A stretch of 64,000 nt of DNA from Paratinospora sagittata (lineage: Eukaryota; Streptophyta; Magnoliopsida; Ranunculales; Menispermaceae), in contig CM069610.1 of assembly GCA_035771175.1 (NCBI GenBank), positions 23,526,501 to 23,590,500 on the forward strand. Reading direction: 5' to 3'. Of this stretch, positions 52,701 to 64,000 are shown piece after piece; the stretch's first letter is position 1; each line of letters begins with the position of its first letter. The translations under genes were made by a program, and so were the position numbers. The notes under the pieces were generated by a model. It made no database searches. It had not been told where the DNA came from and saw nothing but the letters and a program-made list of their open reading frames with translations.

Positions 52701-54431
52701 CACAAACCCGAGAGCTCGAGTTTTACGGACTTTCCGATAGCGTGTTATCGAGGCCTATATCGCGCTATTGCCCATTTTACTAAAAATGGAAAGGTCACGG
52801 CAACAGCTTTATAGCGAAATACCAAAGGGGATAGCGCGGTATAGACAATTTTTCAGAATAACAAATGTTTTGTTATAGAACCCTATCAGCGTGCCGTCAA
52901 CACTGATAGTGCGCTAGTGCCTTCAGGAAAATCTTGGCAAATTGCTGGATATCCTTAGTTTTGTAAAATTAATATTTTGACACTCAAGAACCATTCCATT
53001 AACTCAAAACATATTGTATAAGATTAAAAACTTTTAAATAATTCAAAACTCATTGAAATTATGATTAAAACCTTTCGGAAAACATTTTTTCAAAATGAAA
53101 TACTATATCGAAGTGATTTTGAAGACTTTGCAGATTTCAGAGTTTTAGTGCTGAGATTGATCGAGAGGTTACCCTACACACCAAAGATCAAACTATTGCG
53201 TTACTTAGGCATGAGATATGTCTTCGTTCTTTTAGCTTGATCTTTGTAGACTTCGAAAGCTATTGTTTGATGTGTTTTTGATGCAAGACAATTGATGTGT
53301 TCTTTTTTGTTGTGTTATCTTACCGAGACCACTTCATATATACTTACACCTTAAAACAATGGATAGCCTCTGCAAATCTAAGCACAAAAGGGATAAAATG
53401 AAGGACTTGCTGATCAACGACGTTATCATCAAGACAGATTGCAATTTTGATTCTATTCGAAGCTTGTTTTGACAAATGCAAGAATCAATACTTTCTCCTC
53501 TTGAAAAACTCTTTGGAAAGCTCAATCTAACTTGCAAAAATCGTGTGTGTTGTATTTTTAAAAATCAGAGAATGAGTGTTTTATAAAATTAGAAGTTGCG
53601 GGTTAAAGGGCAAGAGAGAACAAAATGATTTGAATTCAAAACATTGTTTAATCTAAAGTTGTTTTGGGCGTGCGAGACAATGGGAATCATCTAGGTGTTA
53701 GTAGAGAATATTTCAATTAAGACAACCTGGAGAAATTGTATAAGGAATAGAAAAATCGAGCAACCAGAAGTGCCCACATTTTTCTCGTTAGAAATATCAG
53801 ATTTTTTTCACAGACGTGGATAGCGTGCTATTGGGTTGTGTATCATGTTCTCAATTGACAGATAGCAGGCTATAGCAGATCGATATACACAAACCCGAGA
53901 GCTCGAGTTTTACGGACTTTCCGATAGCGTGTTATCGAGGCCTATATCGCGCTATTGCCCATTTTACTAAAAATGGAAAGGTCACGGCAACAGCTTTATA
54001 GCGAAGTATCAAAGGGGATAGCGCGGTATAGACAATTTTTCAGAATAACAAATGTTTTGTTATAGAACGCTATCAGCGTGCCGTCAACACTGATAGTGCG
54101 CTAGTGCCTTCAGGAAAATCTTGGCAAATTGCTGGATATCCTTAGTTTTGTAAAATTAATATTTTGACACTCAAGAACCATTCCATTAACTCAAAACATA
54201 TTGTATAAGATTAAAAACTTTTAAATAATTCAAAACTCATTGAAATTATGATTAAAACCTTTCGGAAAACATTTTTTCAAAATGAAATACTATATCGAAG
54301 TGATTTTGAAGACTTTGCAGATTTCAGAGTTTTAGTGCTGAGATTGATCGAGAGGTTACCCTACACACCAAAGATCAAACTAATGCCTTACTTAGGCATG
54401 AGATATGACTTCGTTCTTTTAGCTTGATCTT
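49762..54431. repeat. Higher-order repeat II, copy 2 (units 43-46), X-X-P-Q, 4,670 bp
   Basis: Units 43 and 44 appear identical X-type monomers (1,186 bp each, start 49762 and 50948), a local single-monomer duplication. Unit 45 is P type and unit 46 is Q type. Unit 46 has 'cttacacc' and 'gagaac' but not the 5-bp deletion, and it has 'gaacgctatc' near 54066, as do units 36 and 50. No W-type unit closes this copy. Confidence 0.8.
52134..53244. repeat. Unit 45: 76-bp-deleted P-type monomer
   Basis: Deletion junction at 52521/52522. Private changes 'gttagcaatatcat' near 52601 and 'gcgaaatacc' near 52814 mark it as a diverged copy. Confidence 0.95.
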
Positions 54432-57400
54432 TGTAGACTTCGAAAGCTATTGTTTGATGTGTTTTTGATGCAAGACAATTGATGTGTTCTTTTTTGTTGT
54501 GTTATCTTACCGAGACCACTTCATATATACTTACAGCTTAAAACAATGGATAGCCTCTGCAAATCTAAGCACAAAAGGGATAAAATGAAGGACTTGCTGA
54601 TCAACGACCTTATCATCAAGACAAATTGCAATTTTGATTCTATTCGAAGCTTGTTTTGACAAATGCAAGAATCAATACTTTCTTCTCTTGAAAAACTCTT
54701 TGGAAAGCTCAATCTAACTTGCAAAAATCGTGTGTGTTGTATTTTTGAAAATCAGAGAATGAGTGTTTTATAAAATTAGAAGTTGCGGGTTAAAGGGCAA
54801 GAGAGTACAAAATGATTTGAATTCAAAACATTGTTTAATCTAAAGTTGTTTTGGGCGTGCGAGACAATGGGAATCATCTAGGTGTTAGTAGAGAATATTT
54901 CAATTAAGACAACCTGGAGAAATTGTATAAGGAATAGAAAAATCGAGCAACCAGAAGTGCCCACATTTTTCTCGTTAGAAATATCAGATTTTTTTCACAG
55001 ACGTGGATAGCGTGCAATGGTTGTGTATCATGTTCTCAATTGACAGATAGCAGGCTATAGCAGATCGATATACACAAACCCGAGAGCTCGAGTTTTACGG
55101 ACTTTCCGATAGCGTGTTATCGAGGCCTATATCGCGCTATTGCCCATTTTACTAAAAATGGAAAGGTCACGGCAACAGCTTTATAGCGAAGTATCAAAGG
55201 GGATAGCGCGGTATAGACAATTTTTCAGAATAACAAATGTTTTGTTATAGAACCCTATCAGCGTGCCGTCAACACTGATAGTGCGCTAGTGCCTTCAGGA
55301 AAATCTTGGCAAATTGCTGGATATCCTTAGTTTTGTAAAATTAATATTTTGACACTCAAGAACCATTCCATTAACTCAAAACATATTGTATAAGATTAAA
55401 AACTTTTAAATAATTCAAAACTCATTGAAATTATGATTAAAACCTTTCGGAAAACATTTTTTCAAAATGAAATACTATATCGAAGTGATTTTGAAGACTT
55501 TGCAGATTTCAGAGTTTTAGTGCTGAGATTGATCGAGAGGTTACCCTACACACCAAAGATCAAACTATTGCGTTACTTAGGCATGAGATATGTCTTCGTT
55601 CTTTTAGCTTGATCTTTGTAGACTTCGAAAGCTATTGTTTGATGTGTTTTTGATGCAAGACAATTGATGTGTTCTTTTTTGTTGTGTTATCTTACCGAGA
55701 CCACTTCATATATACTTACAACTTAAAACAATGGATAGCCTCTGCAAATCTAAGCACAAAAGGGATAAAATGAAGGACTTGCTGATCAACGACGTTATCA
55801 TCAAGACAGGTTGCAATTTTGATTCTATTCGAAGCTTGTTTTGACAAATGCAAGAATCAATACTTTCTCCTCTTGAAAAACTCTTTGGAAAGCTCAATCT
55901 AACTTGGAAAAATCGTGTGTGTTGTATTTTTAAAAATCAGAGAATGAGTGTTTTATAAAATTAGAAGTTGCGGGTTAAAGGGCAAGAGAGTACAAAATGA
56001 TTTGTATTTCAATTAAGACAACCTGGAGAAATTGTATAAGGAATAGAAAAATCGAGCAACCAGAAGTGCCCACATTTTTCTCGTTAGAAATATCAGATTT
56101 TTTTCACAGACGTGGATAGCGTGCTATTGGGTTGTGTATCATGTTCTCAATTGACAGATAGCAGGCTATAGCAGATCGATATACACAAACCCGAGAGCTC
56201 GAGTTTTACGGACTTTCCGATAGCGTGTTATCGAGGCCTATATCGCGCTATTGCCCATTTTACTAAAAATGGAAAGGTCACGGCAACAGCTTTATAGCGA
56301 AGTACCAAAGGGGATAGCGCGGTATAGACAATTTTTCAGAATAACAAATGTTTTGTTATAGAACCCTATCAGCGTGCCGTCAACACTGATAGTGCGCTAG
56401 TGCCTTCAGGAAAATCTTGGCAAATTGCTGGATATCCTTAGTTTTGTAAAATTAATATTTTGACACTCAAGAACCATTCCATTAACTCAAAACATATTGT
56501 ATAAGATTAAAAACTTTTAAATAATTCAAAACTCATTGAAATTATGATTAAAACCTTTCGGAAAACATTTTTTCAAAATGAAATACTATATCGAAGTGAT
56601 TTTGAAGACTTTGCAGATTTCAGAGTTTTAGTGCTGAGATTGATCGAGAGGTTACCCTACACACCAAAGATCAAACTATTGCGTTACTTAGGCATGAGAT
56701 ATGTCTTCGTTCTTTTAGCTTGATCTTTGTAGACTTCGAAAGCTATTGTTTGATGTGTTTTTGATGCAAGACAATTGATGTGTTCTTTTTTGTTGTGTTA
56801 TCTTACCGAGACCACTTCATATATACTTACACCTTAAAACAATGGATAGCCTCTGCAAATCTAAGCACAAAAGGGATAAAATGAAGGACTTGCTGATCAA
56901 CGACGTTATCATCAAGACAGATTGCAATTTTGATTCTATTCGAAGCTTGTTTTGACAAATGCAAGAATCAATACTTTCTCCTCTTGAAAAACTCTTTGGA
57001 AAGCTCAATCTAACTTGCAAAAATCGTGTGTGTTGTATTTTTAAAAATCAGAGAATGAGTGTTTTATAAAATTAGAAGTTGCGGGTTAAAGGGCAAGAGA
57101 GAACAAAATGATTTGAATTCAAAACATTGTTTAATCTAAAGTTGTTTTGGGCGTGCGAGACAATGGGAATCATCTAGGTGTTAGTAGAGAATATTTCAAT
57201 TAAGACAACCTGGGGAAATTGTATAAGGAATAGAAAAATCGAGCAACCAGAAGTGCCCACATTTTTCTCGTTAGAAATATCAGATTTTTTTCACAGACGT
57301 GGATAGCGTGCTATTGGGTATCATGTTCTCAATTGACAGATAGCAGGCTATAGCAGATCGATATACACAAACCCGAGAGCTCGAGTTTTACGGACTTTCC

Positions 57401-59096
57401 GATAGCGTGTTATCGAGGCCTATATTGCGCTATTGCCCATTTTACTAAAAATGGAAAGGTCACGGCAACAGCTTTATAGCGAAGTATCAAAGGGGATAGC
57501 GCGGTATAGACAATTTTTCAGAATAACAAATGTTTTGTTATAGAACCCTATCAGCGTGCCGTCAACACTGATAGTGCGCTAGTGCCTTCAGGAAAATCTT
57601 GGCAAATTGCTGGATATCCTTAGTTTTGTAAAATTAATATTTTGACACTCAAGAACCATTCCATTAACTCAAAACATATTGTATAAGATTAAAAACTTTT
57701 AAATAATTCAAAACTCATTGAAATTATGATTAAAACCTTTCGGAAAACATTTTTTCAAAATGAAATACTATATCGAAGTGATTTTGAAGACTTTGCAGAT
57801 TTCAGAGTTTTAGTGCTGAGATTGATCGAGAGGTTACCCTACACACCAAAGATCAAACTAATGCCTTACTTAGGCATGAGATATGACTTCGTTCTTTTAG
57901 CTTGATCTTTGTAGACTTCGAAAGCTATTGTTTGATGTGTTTTTGATGCAAGACAATTGATGTGTTCTTTTTTGTTGTGTTATCTTACCGAGACCACTTC
58001 ATATATACTTACAGCTTAAAACAATGGATAGCCTCTGCAAATCTAAGCACAAAAGGGATAAAATGAAGGACTTGCTGATCAACGACGTTATCATCAAGAC
58101 AGATTGCAATTTTGATTCTATTCGAAGCTTGTTTTGACAAATGCAAGAATCAATACTTTCTTCTCTTGAAAAACTCTTTGAAAAGCTCAATCTAACTTGC
58201 AAAAATCGTGTGTGTTGTATTTTTGAAAATCAGAGAATGAGTGTTTTATAAAATTAGAAGTTGCGGGTTAAAGGGCAAGAGAGTACAAAATGTTTTGAAT
58301 TCAAAACATTGTTTAATCTAAAGTTGTTTTGGGCGTGCGAGACAATGGGAATCATCTAGGTGTTAGTAGAGAATATTTCAATTAAGACAACCTGGAGAAA
58401 TTGTATAAGGAATAGAAAAATCGAGCAACCAGAAGTGCCCACATTTTTCTCGTTAGAAATATCAGATTTTTTTCACAGACGTGGATAGCGTGCTATTGGG
58501 TTGTGTATCATGTTCTCAATTGACAGATAGCAGGCTATAGCAGATCGATATACACAAACCCGAGAGCTCGAGTTTTACGGACTTTCCGATAGCGTGTTAT
58601 CGAGGCCTATATCGCGCTATTGCCCATTTTACTAAAAATGGAAAGGTCACGGCAACAGCTTTATAGCGAAGTATCAAAGGGGATAGCGCGGTATAGACAA
58701 TTTTTCAGAATAACAAATGTTTTGTTATAGAACGCTATCAGCGTGCCGTCAACACTGATAGTGCGCTAGTGCCTTCAGGAAAATCTTGGCAAATTGCTGG
58801 ATATCCTTAGTTTTGTAAAATTAATATTTTGACACTCAAGAACCATTCCATTAACTCAAAACATATTGTATAAGATTAAAAACTTTTAAATAATTCAAAA
58901 CTCATTGAAATTATGATTAAAACCTTTCGGAAAACATTTTTTCAAAATGAAATACTATATCGAAGTGATTTTGAAGACTTTGCAGATTTCAGAGTTTTAG
59001 TGCTGAGATTGATCGAGAGGTTACCCTACACACCAAAGATCAAACTAATGCCTTACTTAGGCATGAGATATGACTTCGTTCTTTTAGCTTGATCTT
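54432..59096. repeat. Higher-order repeat II, copy 3 (units 47-50), Y-P-Q-W, 4,665 bp
   Basis: Unit 47 (Y, 1,185 bp) has 'gcgtgcaatggttg' at about 55010 in place of 'gcgtgctattgggttg', a compound change that destroys the first 12-bp palindrome. Unit 48 is P type, unit 49 Q type with the 5-bp deletion and 'ctggggaaat', and unit 50 W type with 'tttgaaaagc' and 'aatgttttgaa'. The same Y-P-Q-W order repeats in the next copy. Confidence 0.88.
55617..56727. repeat. Unit 48: 76-bp-deleted P-type monomer
   Basis: Deletion junction at 56004/56005. Private changes are 'acaggttgc' near 55806 and 'acttggaaa' near 55902. The second removes the TTG that starts the minus-strand frame in other units. Confidence 0.95.
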
Positions 59097-62000
59097 TGTA
59101 GACTTCGAAAGCTATTGTTTGATGTGTTTTTGATGCAAGACAATTGATGTGTTCTTTTTTGTTGTGTTATCTTACCGAGACCACTTCATATATACTTACA
59201 GCTTAAAACAATGGATAGCCTCTGCAAATCTAAGCACAAAAGGGATAAAATGAAGGACTTGCTGATCAACGACCTTATCATCAAGACAGATTGCAATTTT
59301 GATTCTATTCGAAGCTTGTTTTGACAAATGCAAGAATCAATACTTTCTTCTCTTGAAAAACTCTTTGGAAAGCTCAATCTAACTTGCAAAAATCGTGTGT
59401 GTTGTATTTTTGAAAATCAGAGAATGAGTGTTTTATAAAATTAGAAGTTGCGGGTTAAAGGGCAAGAGAGTACAAAATGATTTGAATTCAAAACATTGTT
59501 TAATCTAAAGTTGTTTTGGGCGTGCGAGACAATGGGAATCATCTAGGTGTTAGTAGAGAATATTTCAATTAAGACAACCTGGAGAAATTGTATAAGGAAT
59601 AGAAAAATCGAGCAACCAGAAGTGCCCACATTTTTCTCGTTAGAAATATCAGATTTTTTTCACAGACGTGGATAGCGTGCAATGGTTGTGTATCATGTTC
59701 TCAATTGACAGATAGCAGGCTATAGCAGATCGATATACACAAACCCGAGAGCTCGAGTTTTACGGACTTTCCGATAGCGTGTTATCGAGGCCTATATCGC
59801 GCTATTGCCCATTTTACTAAAAATGGAAAGGTCACGGCAACAGCTTTATAGCGAAGTATCAAAGGGGATAGCGCGGTATAGACAATTTTTCAGAATAACA
59901 AATGTTTTGTTATAGAACCCTATCAGCGTGCCGTCAACACTGATAGTGCGCTAGTGCCTTCAGGAAAATCTTGGCAAATTGCTGGATATCCTTAGTTTTG
60001 TAAAATTAATATTTTGACACTCAAGAACCATTCCATTAACTCAAAACATATTGTATAAGATTAAAAACTTTTAAATAATTCAAAACTCATTGAAATTATG
60101 ATTAAAACCTTTCGGAAAACATTTTTTCAAAATGAAATACTATATCGAAGTGATTTTGAAGACTTTGCAGATTTCAGAGTTTTAGTGCTGAGATTGATCG
60201 AGAGGTTACCCTACACACCAAAGATCAAACTATTGCGTTACTTAGGCATGAGATATGTCTTCGTTCTTTTAGCTTGATCTTTGTAGACTTCGAAAGCTAT
60301 TGTTTGATGTGTTTTTGATGCAAGACAATTGATGTGTTCTTTTTTGTTGTGTTATCTTACCGAGACCACTTCATATATACTTACAACTTAAAACAATGGA
60401 TAGCCTCTGCAAATCTAAGCACAAAAGGGATAAAATGAAGGACTTGCTGATCAACGACGTTATCATCAAGACAGATTGCAATTTTGATTCTATTCGAAGC
60501 TTGTTTTGACAAATGCAAGAATCAATACTTTCTCCTCTTGAAAAACTCTTTGGAAAGCTCAATCTAACTTGCAAAAATCGTGTGTGTTGTATTTTTAAAA
60601 ATCAGAGAATGAGTGTTTTATAAAATTAGAAGTTGCGGGTTAAAGGGCAAGAGAGTACAAAATGATTTGTATTTCAATTAAGACAACCTGGAGAAATTGT
60701 ATAAGGAATAGAAAAATCGAGCAACCAGAAGTGCCCACATTTTTCTCGTTAGAAATATCAGATTTTTTTCACAGACGTGGATAGCGTGCTATTGGGTTGT
60801 GTATCATGTTCTCAATTGACAGATAGCAGGCTATAGCAGATCGATATACACAAACCCGAGAGCTCGAGTTTTACGGACTTTCCGATAGCGTGTTATCGAG
60901 GCCTATATCGCGCTATTGCCCATTTTACTAAAAATGGAAAGGTCACGGCAACAGCTTTATAGCGAAGTACCAAAGGGGATAGCGCGGTATAGACAATTTT
61001 TCAGAATAACAAATGTTTTGTTATAGAACCCTATCAGCGTGCCGTCAACACTGATAGTGCGCTAGTGCCTTCAGGAAAATCTTGGCAAATTGCTGGATAT
61101 CCTTAGTTTTGTAAAATTAATATTTTGACACTCAAGAACCATTCCATTAACTCAAAACATATTGTATAAGATTAAAAACTTTTAAATAATTCAAAACTCA
61201 TTGAAATTATGATTAAAACCTTTCGGAAAACATTTTTTCAAAATGAAATACTATATCGAAGTGATTTTGAAGACTTTGCAGATTTCAGAGTTTTAGTGCT
61301 GAGATTGATCGAGAGGTTACCCTACACACCAAAGATCAAACTATTGCGTTACTTAGGCATGAGATATGTCTTCGTTCTTTTAGCTTGATCTTTGTAGACT
61401 TCGAAAGCTATTGTTTGATGTGTTTTTGATGCAAGACAATTGATGTGTTCTTTTTTGTTGTGTTATCTTACCGAGACCACTTCATATATACTTACACCTT
61501 AAAACAATGGATAGCCTCTGCAAATCTAAGCACAAAAGGGATAAAATGAAGGACTTGCTGATCAACGACGTTATCATCAAGACAGATTGCAATTTTGATT
61601 CTATTCGAAGCTTGTTTTGACAAATGCAAGAATCAATACTTTCTCCTCTTGAAAAACTCTTTGGAAAGCTCAATCTAACTTGCAAAAATCGTGTGTGTTG
61701 TATTTTTAAAAATCAGAGAATGAGTGTTTTATAAAATTAGAAGTTGCGGGTTAAAGGGCAAGAGAGAACAAAATGATTTGAATTCAAAACATTGTTTAAT
61801 CTAAAGTTGTTTTGGGCGTGCGAGACAATGGGAATCATCTAGGTGTTAGTAGAGAATATTTCAATTAAGACAACCTGGAGAAATTGTATAAGGAATAGAA
61901 AAATCGAGCAACCAGAAGTGCCCACATTTTTCTCGTTAGAAATATCAGATTTTTTTCACAGACGTGGATAGCGTGCTATTGGGTATCATGTTCTCAATTG

Positions 62001-63756
62001 ACAGATAGCAGGCTATAGCAGATCGATATACACAAACCCGAGAGCTCGAGTTTTACGGACTTTCCGATAGCGTGTTATCGAGGCCTATATTGCGCTATTG
62101 CCCATTTTACTAAAAATGGAAAGGTCACGGCAACAGCTTTATAGCGAAGTATCAAAGGGGATAGCGCGGTATAGACAATTTTTCAGAATAACAAATGTTT
62201 TGTTATAGAACCCTATCAGCGTGCCGTCAACACTGATAGTGCGCTAGTGCCTTCAGGAAAATCTTGGCAAATTGCTGGATATCCTTAGTTTTGTAAAATT
62301 AATATTTTGACACTCAAGAACCATTCCATTAACTCAAAACATATTGTATAAGATTAAAAACTTTTAAATAATTCAAAACTCATTGAAATTATGATTAAAA
62401 CCTTTCGGAAAACATTTTTTCAAAATGAAATACTATATCGAAGTGATTTTGAAGACTTTGCAGATTTCAGAGTTTTAGTGCTGAGATTGATCGAGAGGTT
62501 ACCCTACACACCAAAGATCAAACTAATGCCTTACTTAGGCATGAGATATGACTTCGTTCTTTTAGCTTGATCTTTGTAGACTTCGAAAGCTATTGTTTGA
62601 TGTGTTTTTGATGCAAGACAATTGATGTGTTCTTTTTTGTTGTGTTATCTTACCGAGACCACTTCATATATACTTACAGCTTAAAACAATGGATAGCCTC
62701 TGCAAATCTAAGCACAAAAGGGATAAAATGAAGGACTTGCTGATCAACGACGTTATCATCAAGACAGATTGCAATTTTGATTCTATTCGAAGCTTGTTTT
62801 GACAAATGCAAGAATCAATACTTTCTTCTCTTGAAAAACTCTTTGGAAAGCTCAATCTAACTTGCAAAAATCGTGTGTGTTGTATTTTTGAAAATCAGAG
62901 AATGAGTGTTTTATAAAATTAGAAGTTGCGGGTTAAAGGGCAAGAGAGTACAAAATGATTTGAATTCAAAACATTGTTTAATCTAAAGTTGTTTTGGGCG
63001 TGCGAGACAATGGGAATCATCTAGGTGTTAGTAGAGAATATTTCAATTAAGACAACCTGGAGAAATTGTATAAGGAATAGAAAAATCGAGCAACCAGAAG
63101 TGCCCACATTTTTCTCGTTAGAAATATCAGATTTTTTTCACAGACGTGGATAGCGTGCTATTGGGTATCATGTTCTCAATTGACAGATAGCAGGCTATAG
63201 CAGATCGATATACACAAACCCGAGAGCTCGAGTTTTACGGACTTTCCGATAGCGTGTTATCGAGGCCTATATTGCGCTATTGCCCATTTTACTAAAAATG
63301 GAAAGGTCACGGCAACAGCTTTATAGCGAAGTATCAAAGGGGATAGCGCGGTATAGACAATTTTTCAGAATAACAAATGTTTTGTTATAGAACCCTATCA
63401 GCGTGCCGTCAACACTGATAGTGCGCTAGTGCCTTCAGGAAAATCTTGGCAAATTGCTGGATATCCTTAGTTTTGTAAAATTAATATTTTGACACTCAAG
63501 AACCATTCCATTAACTCAAAACATATTGTATAAGATTAAAAACTTTTAAATAATTCAAAACTCATTGAAATTATGATTAAAACCTTTCGGAAAACATTTT
63601 TTCAAAATGAAATACTATATCGAAGTGATTTTGAAGACTTTGCAGATTTCAGAGTTTTAGTGCTGAGATTGATCGAGAGGTTACCCTACACACCAAAGAT
63701 CAAACTAATGCCTTACTTAGGCATGAGATATGACTTCGTTCTTTTAGCTTGATCTT
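59097..63756. repeat. Higher-order repeat II, copy 4 (units 51-54), Y-P-Q-W, 4,660 bp
   Basis: Repeats copy 3 in order: unit 51 has the same compound 'gcaatgg' change at about 59679, unit 52 is P type, unit 53 Q type and unit 54 W type. It is 5 bp shorter than copy 3 because unit 54 also carries the 5-bp deletion with 'atattgcgc', absent from unit 50. Unit 54 therefore looks like a W left half joined to a Q-like right half. Confidence 0.88.
60282..61392. repeat. Unit 52: 76-bp-deleted P-type monomer
   Basis: Deletion junction at 60669/60670. No private change was noticed. As in the other three cases it is followed immediately by a 'cttacacc' Q-type unit. Confidence 0.95.
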
Positions 63757-64000
63757 TGTAGACTTCGAAAGCTATTGTTTGATGTGTTTTTGATGCAAGA
63801 CAATTGATGTGTTCTTTTTTGTTGTGTTATCATACCGAGACCACTTCATATATACTTACAACTTAAAACAATGGATAGCCTCTGCAAATCTAAGCACAAA
63901 AGGGATAAAATGAAGGACTTGCTGATCAACGACGTTATCATCAAGACAGATTGCAATTTTGATTCTATTCGAAGCTTGTTTTGACAAATGCAAGAATCAA
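63757..64000. repeat. Unit 55: partial monomer truncated by the window end
   Basis: The first 244 bp of a unit, carrying 'catacc', 'cttacaac' and 'cacaaaag'. This combination matches the starts of units 1, 31 and 36 and suggests that a different tetramer type begins here. The array clearly continues past the window. Confidence 0.9.

Larger units (their letters stand above)
1..64000. repeat. Satellite DNA array, 1,187-bp monomer, 54 complete units plus a partial
   Basis: The same sequence recurs head-to-tail in one orientation across the window. Unit starts are 1, 1188, 2375 and so on every 1,187 bp to 34424. After that the spacing is 1,187, 1,186, 1,185, 1,182 or 1,111 bp because of small deletions. 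Units differ by a few substitutions each, so identity between units is very high by eye. No flanking unique DNA is present at either end. Almost all changes seen in the small reading frames would alter amino acids, and no long open frame exists, so the array is non-coding. I infer eukaryotic heterochromatic satellite DNA, probably from a plant. Array length, chromosomal position and centromere function cannot be read from this sequence. Confidence 0.98.

Noticed and set aside
1..64000. CRISPR array or bacterial repeat locus
   Set aside because: The repeated unit is 1,187 bp with no short repeat-unique spacer alternation, no cas genes and no coding density.
1..64000. Ribosomal RNA or 5S RNA gene tandem array
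   Set aside because: No conserved rRNA segment and no 5S internal promoter boxes were seen in the monomer. The whole unit is AT-rich and non-coding.

Overview
The whole 64 kb window is one uninterrupted, head-to-tail tandem array of a kilobase-size satellite repeat. No unique sequence, recognisable gene, RNA gene or autonomous transposon was found. The basic monomer is 1,187 bp. Phased from window position 1, there are 54 complete units and a 244-bp start of a 55th (63757-64000). The array runs off both ends of the window. In what follows, 'offset' means position within a monomer; for unit 1 it equals the window coordinate.

Organism. Long homogeneous non-coding arrays with higher-order structure are typical of eukaryotic pericentromeric, centromeric or subtelomeric heterochromatin. 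Kilobase-scale monomers of this kind are well known in plants, and a flowering plant is my best guess, but this is inference: nothing in the window identifies a species. The sequence is AT-rich by eye apart from short GC-containing palindromes.

Monomer map (offsets). 1-114: T/G-rich lead-in. 115-342: a small plus-strand reading frame, broken by TGA at 226-228 in nearly every unit. 343-575: no recognised element; holds most of the diagnostic SNPs and the 76-bp deletion. 576-860: eight imperfect 12-bp palindromes related to ATAGCNNGCTAT, spaced at near-integral helical turns. 861-1040: AT-rich, with a degenerate direct repeat. 1125-1189: a compound inverted repeat crossing the unit boundary.

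Layout. Units 1-29 (1-34423) are all exactly 1,187 bp with no indel. Within units 3-22, linked SNPs cycle through four monomer classes (C, S, G, T), with some classes locally multiplied. Units 23-26 are transitional and carry a different SNP set. Units 27-30 and 31-34 are two near-identical 4-monomer blocks of 4,743 bp. Units 35-38 are a transition. Units 39-54 (45096-63756) form four consecutive tetramers of about 4.66 kb, marked by deletions of 1, about 2, 5 and 76 bp. All length variants lie right of 34.4 kb, so the left part looks more recently homogenised and the right part holds older or independently amplified higher-order repeats.

There is no gene system to reconstruct. The points worth following are the helically phased palindrome cluster, the cyclic and tetrameric higher-order organisation, the two-state hairpin at the monomer end, and the two units in which the small plus-strand frame is open.
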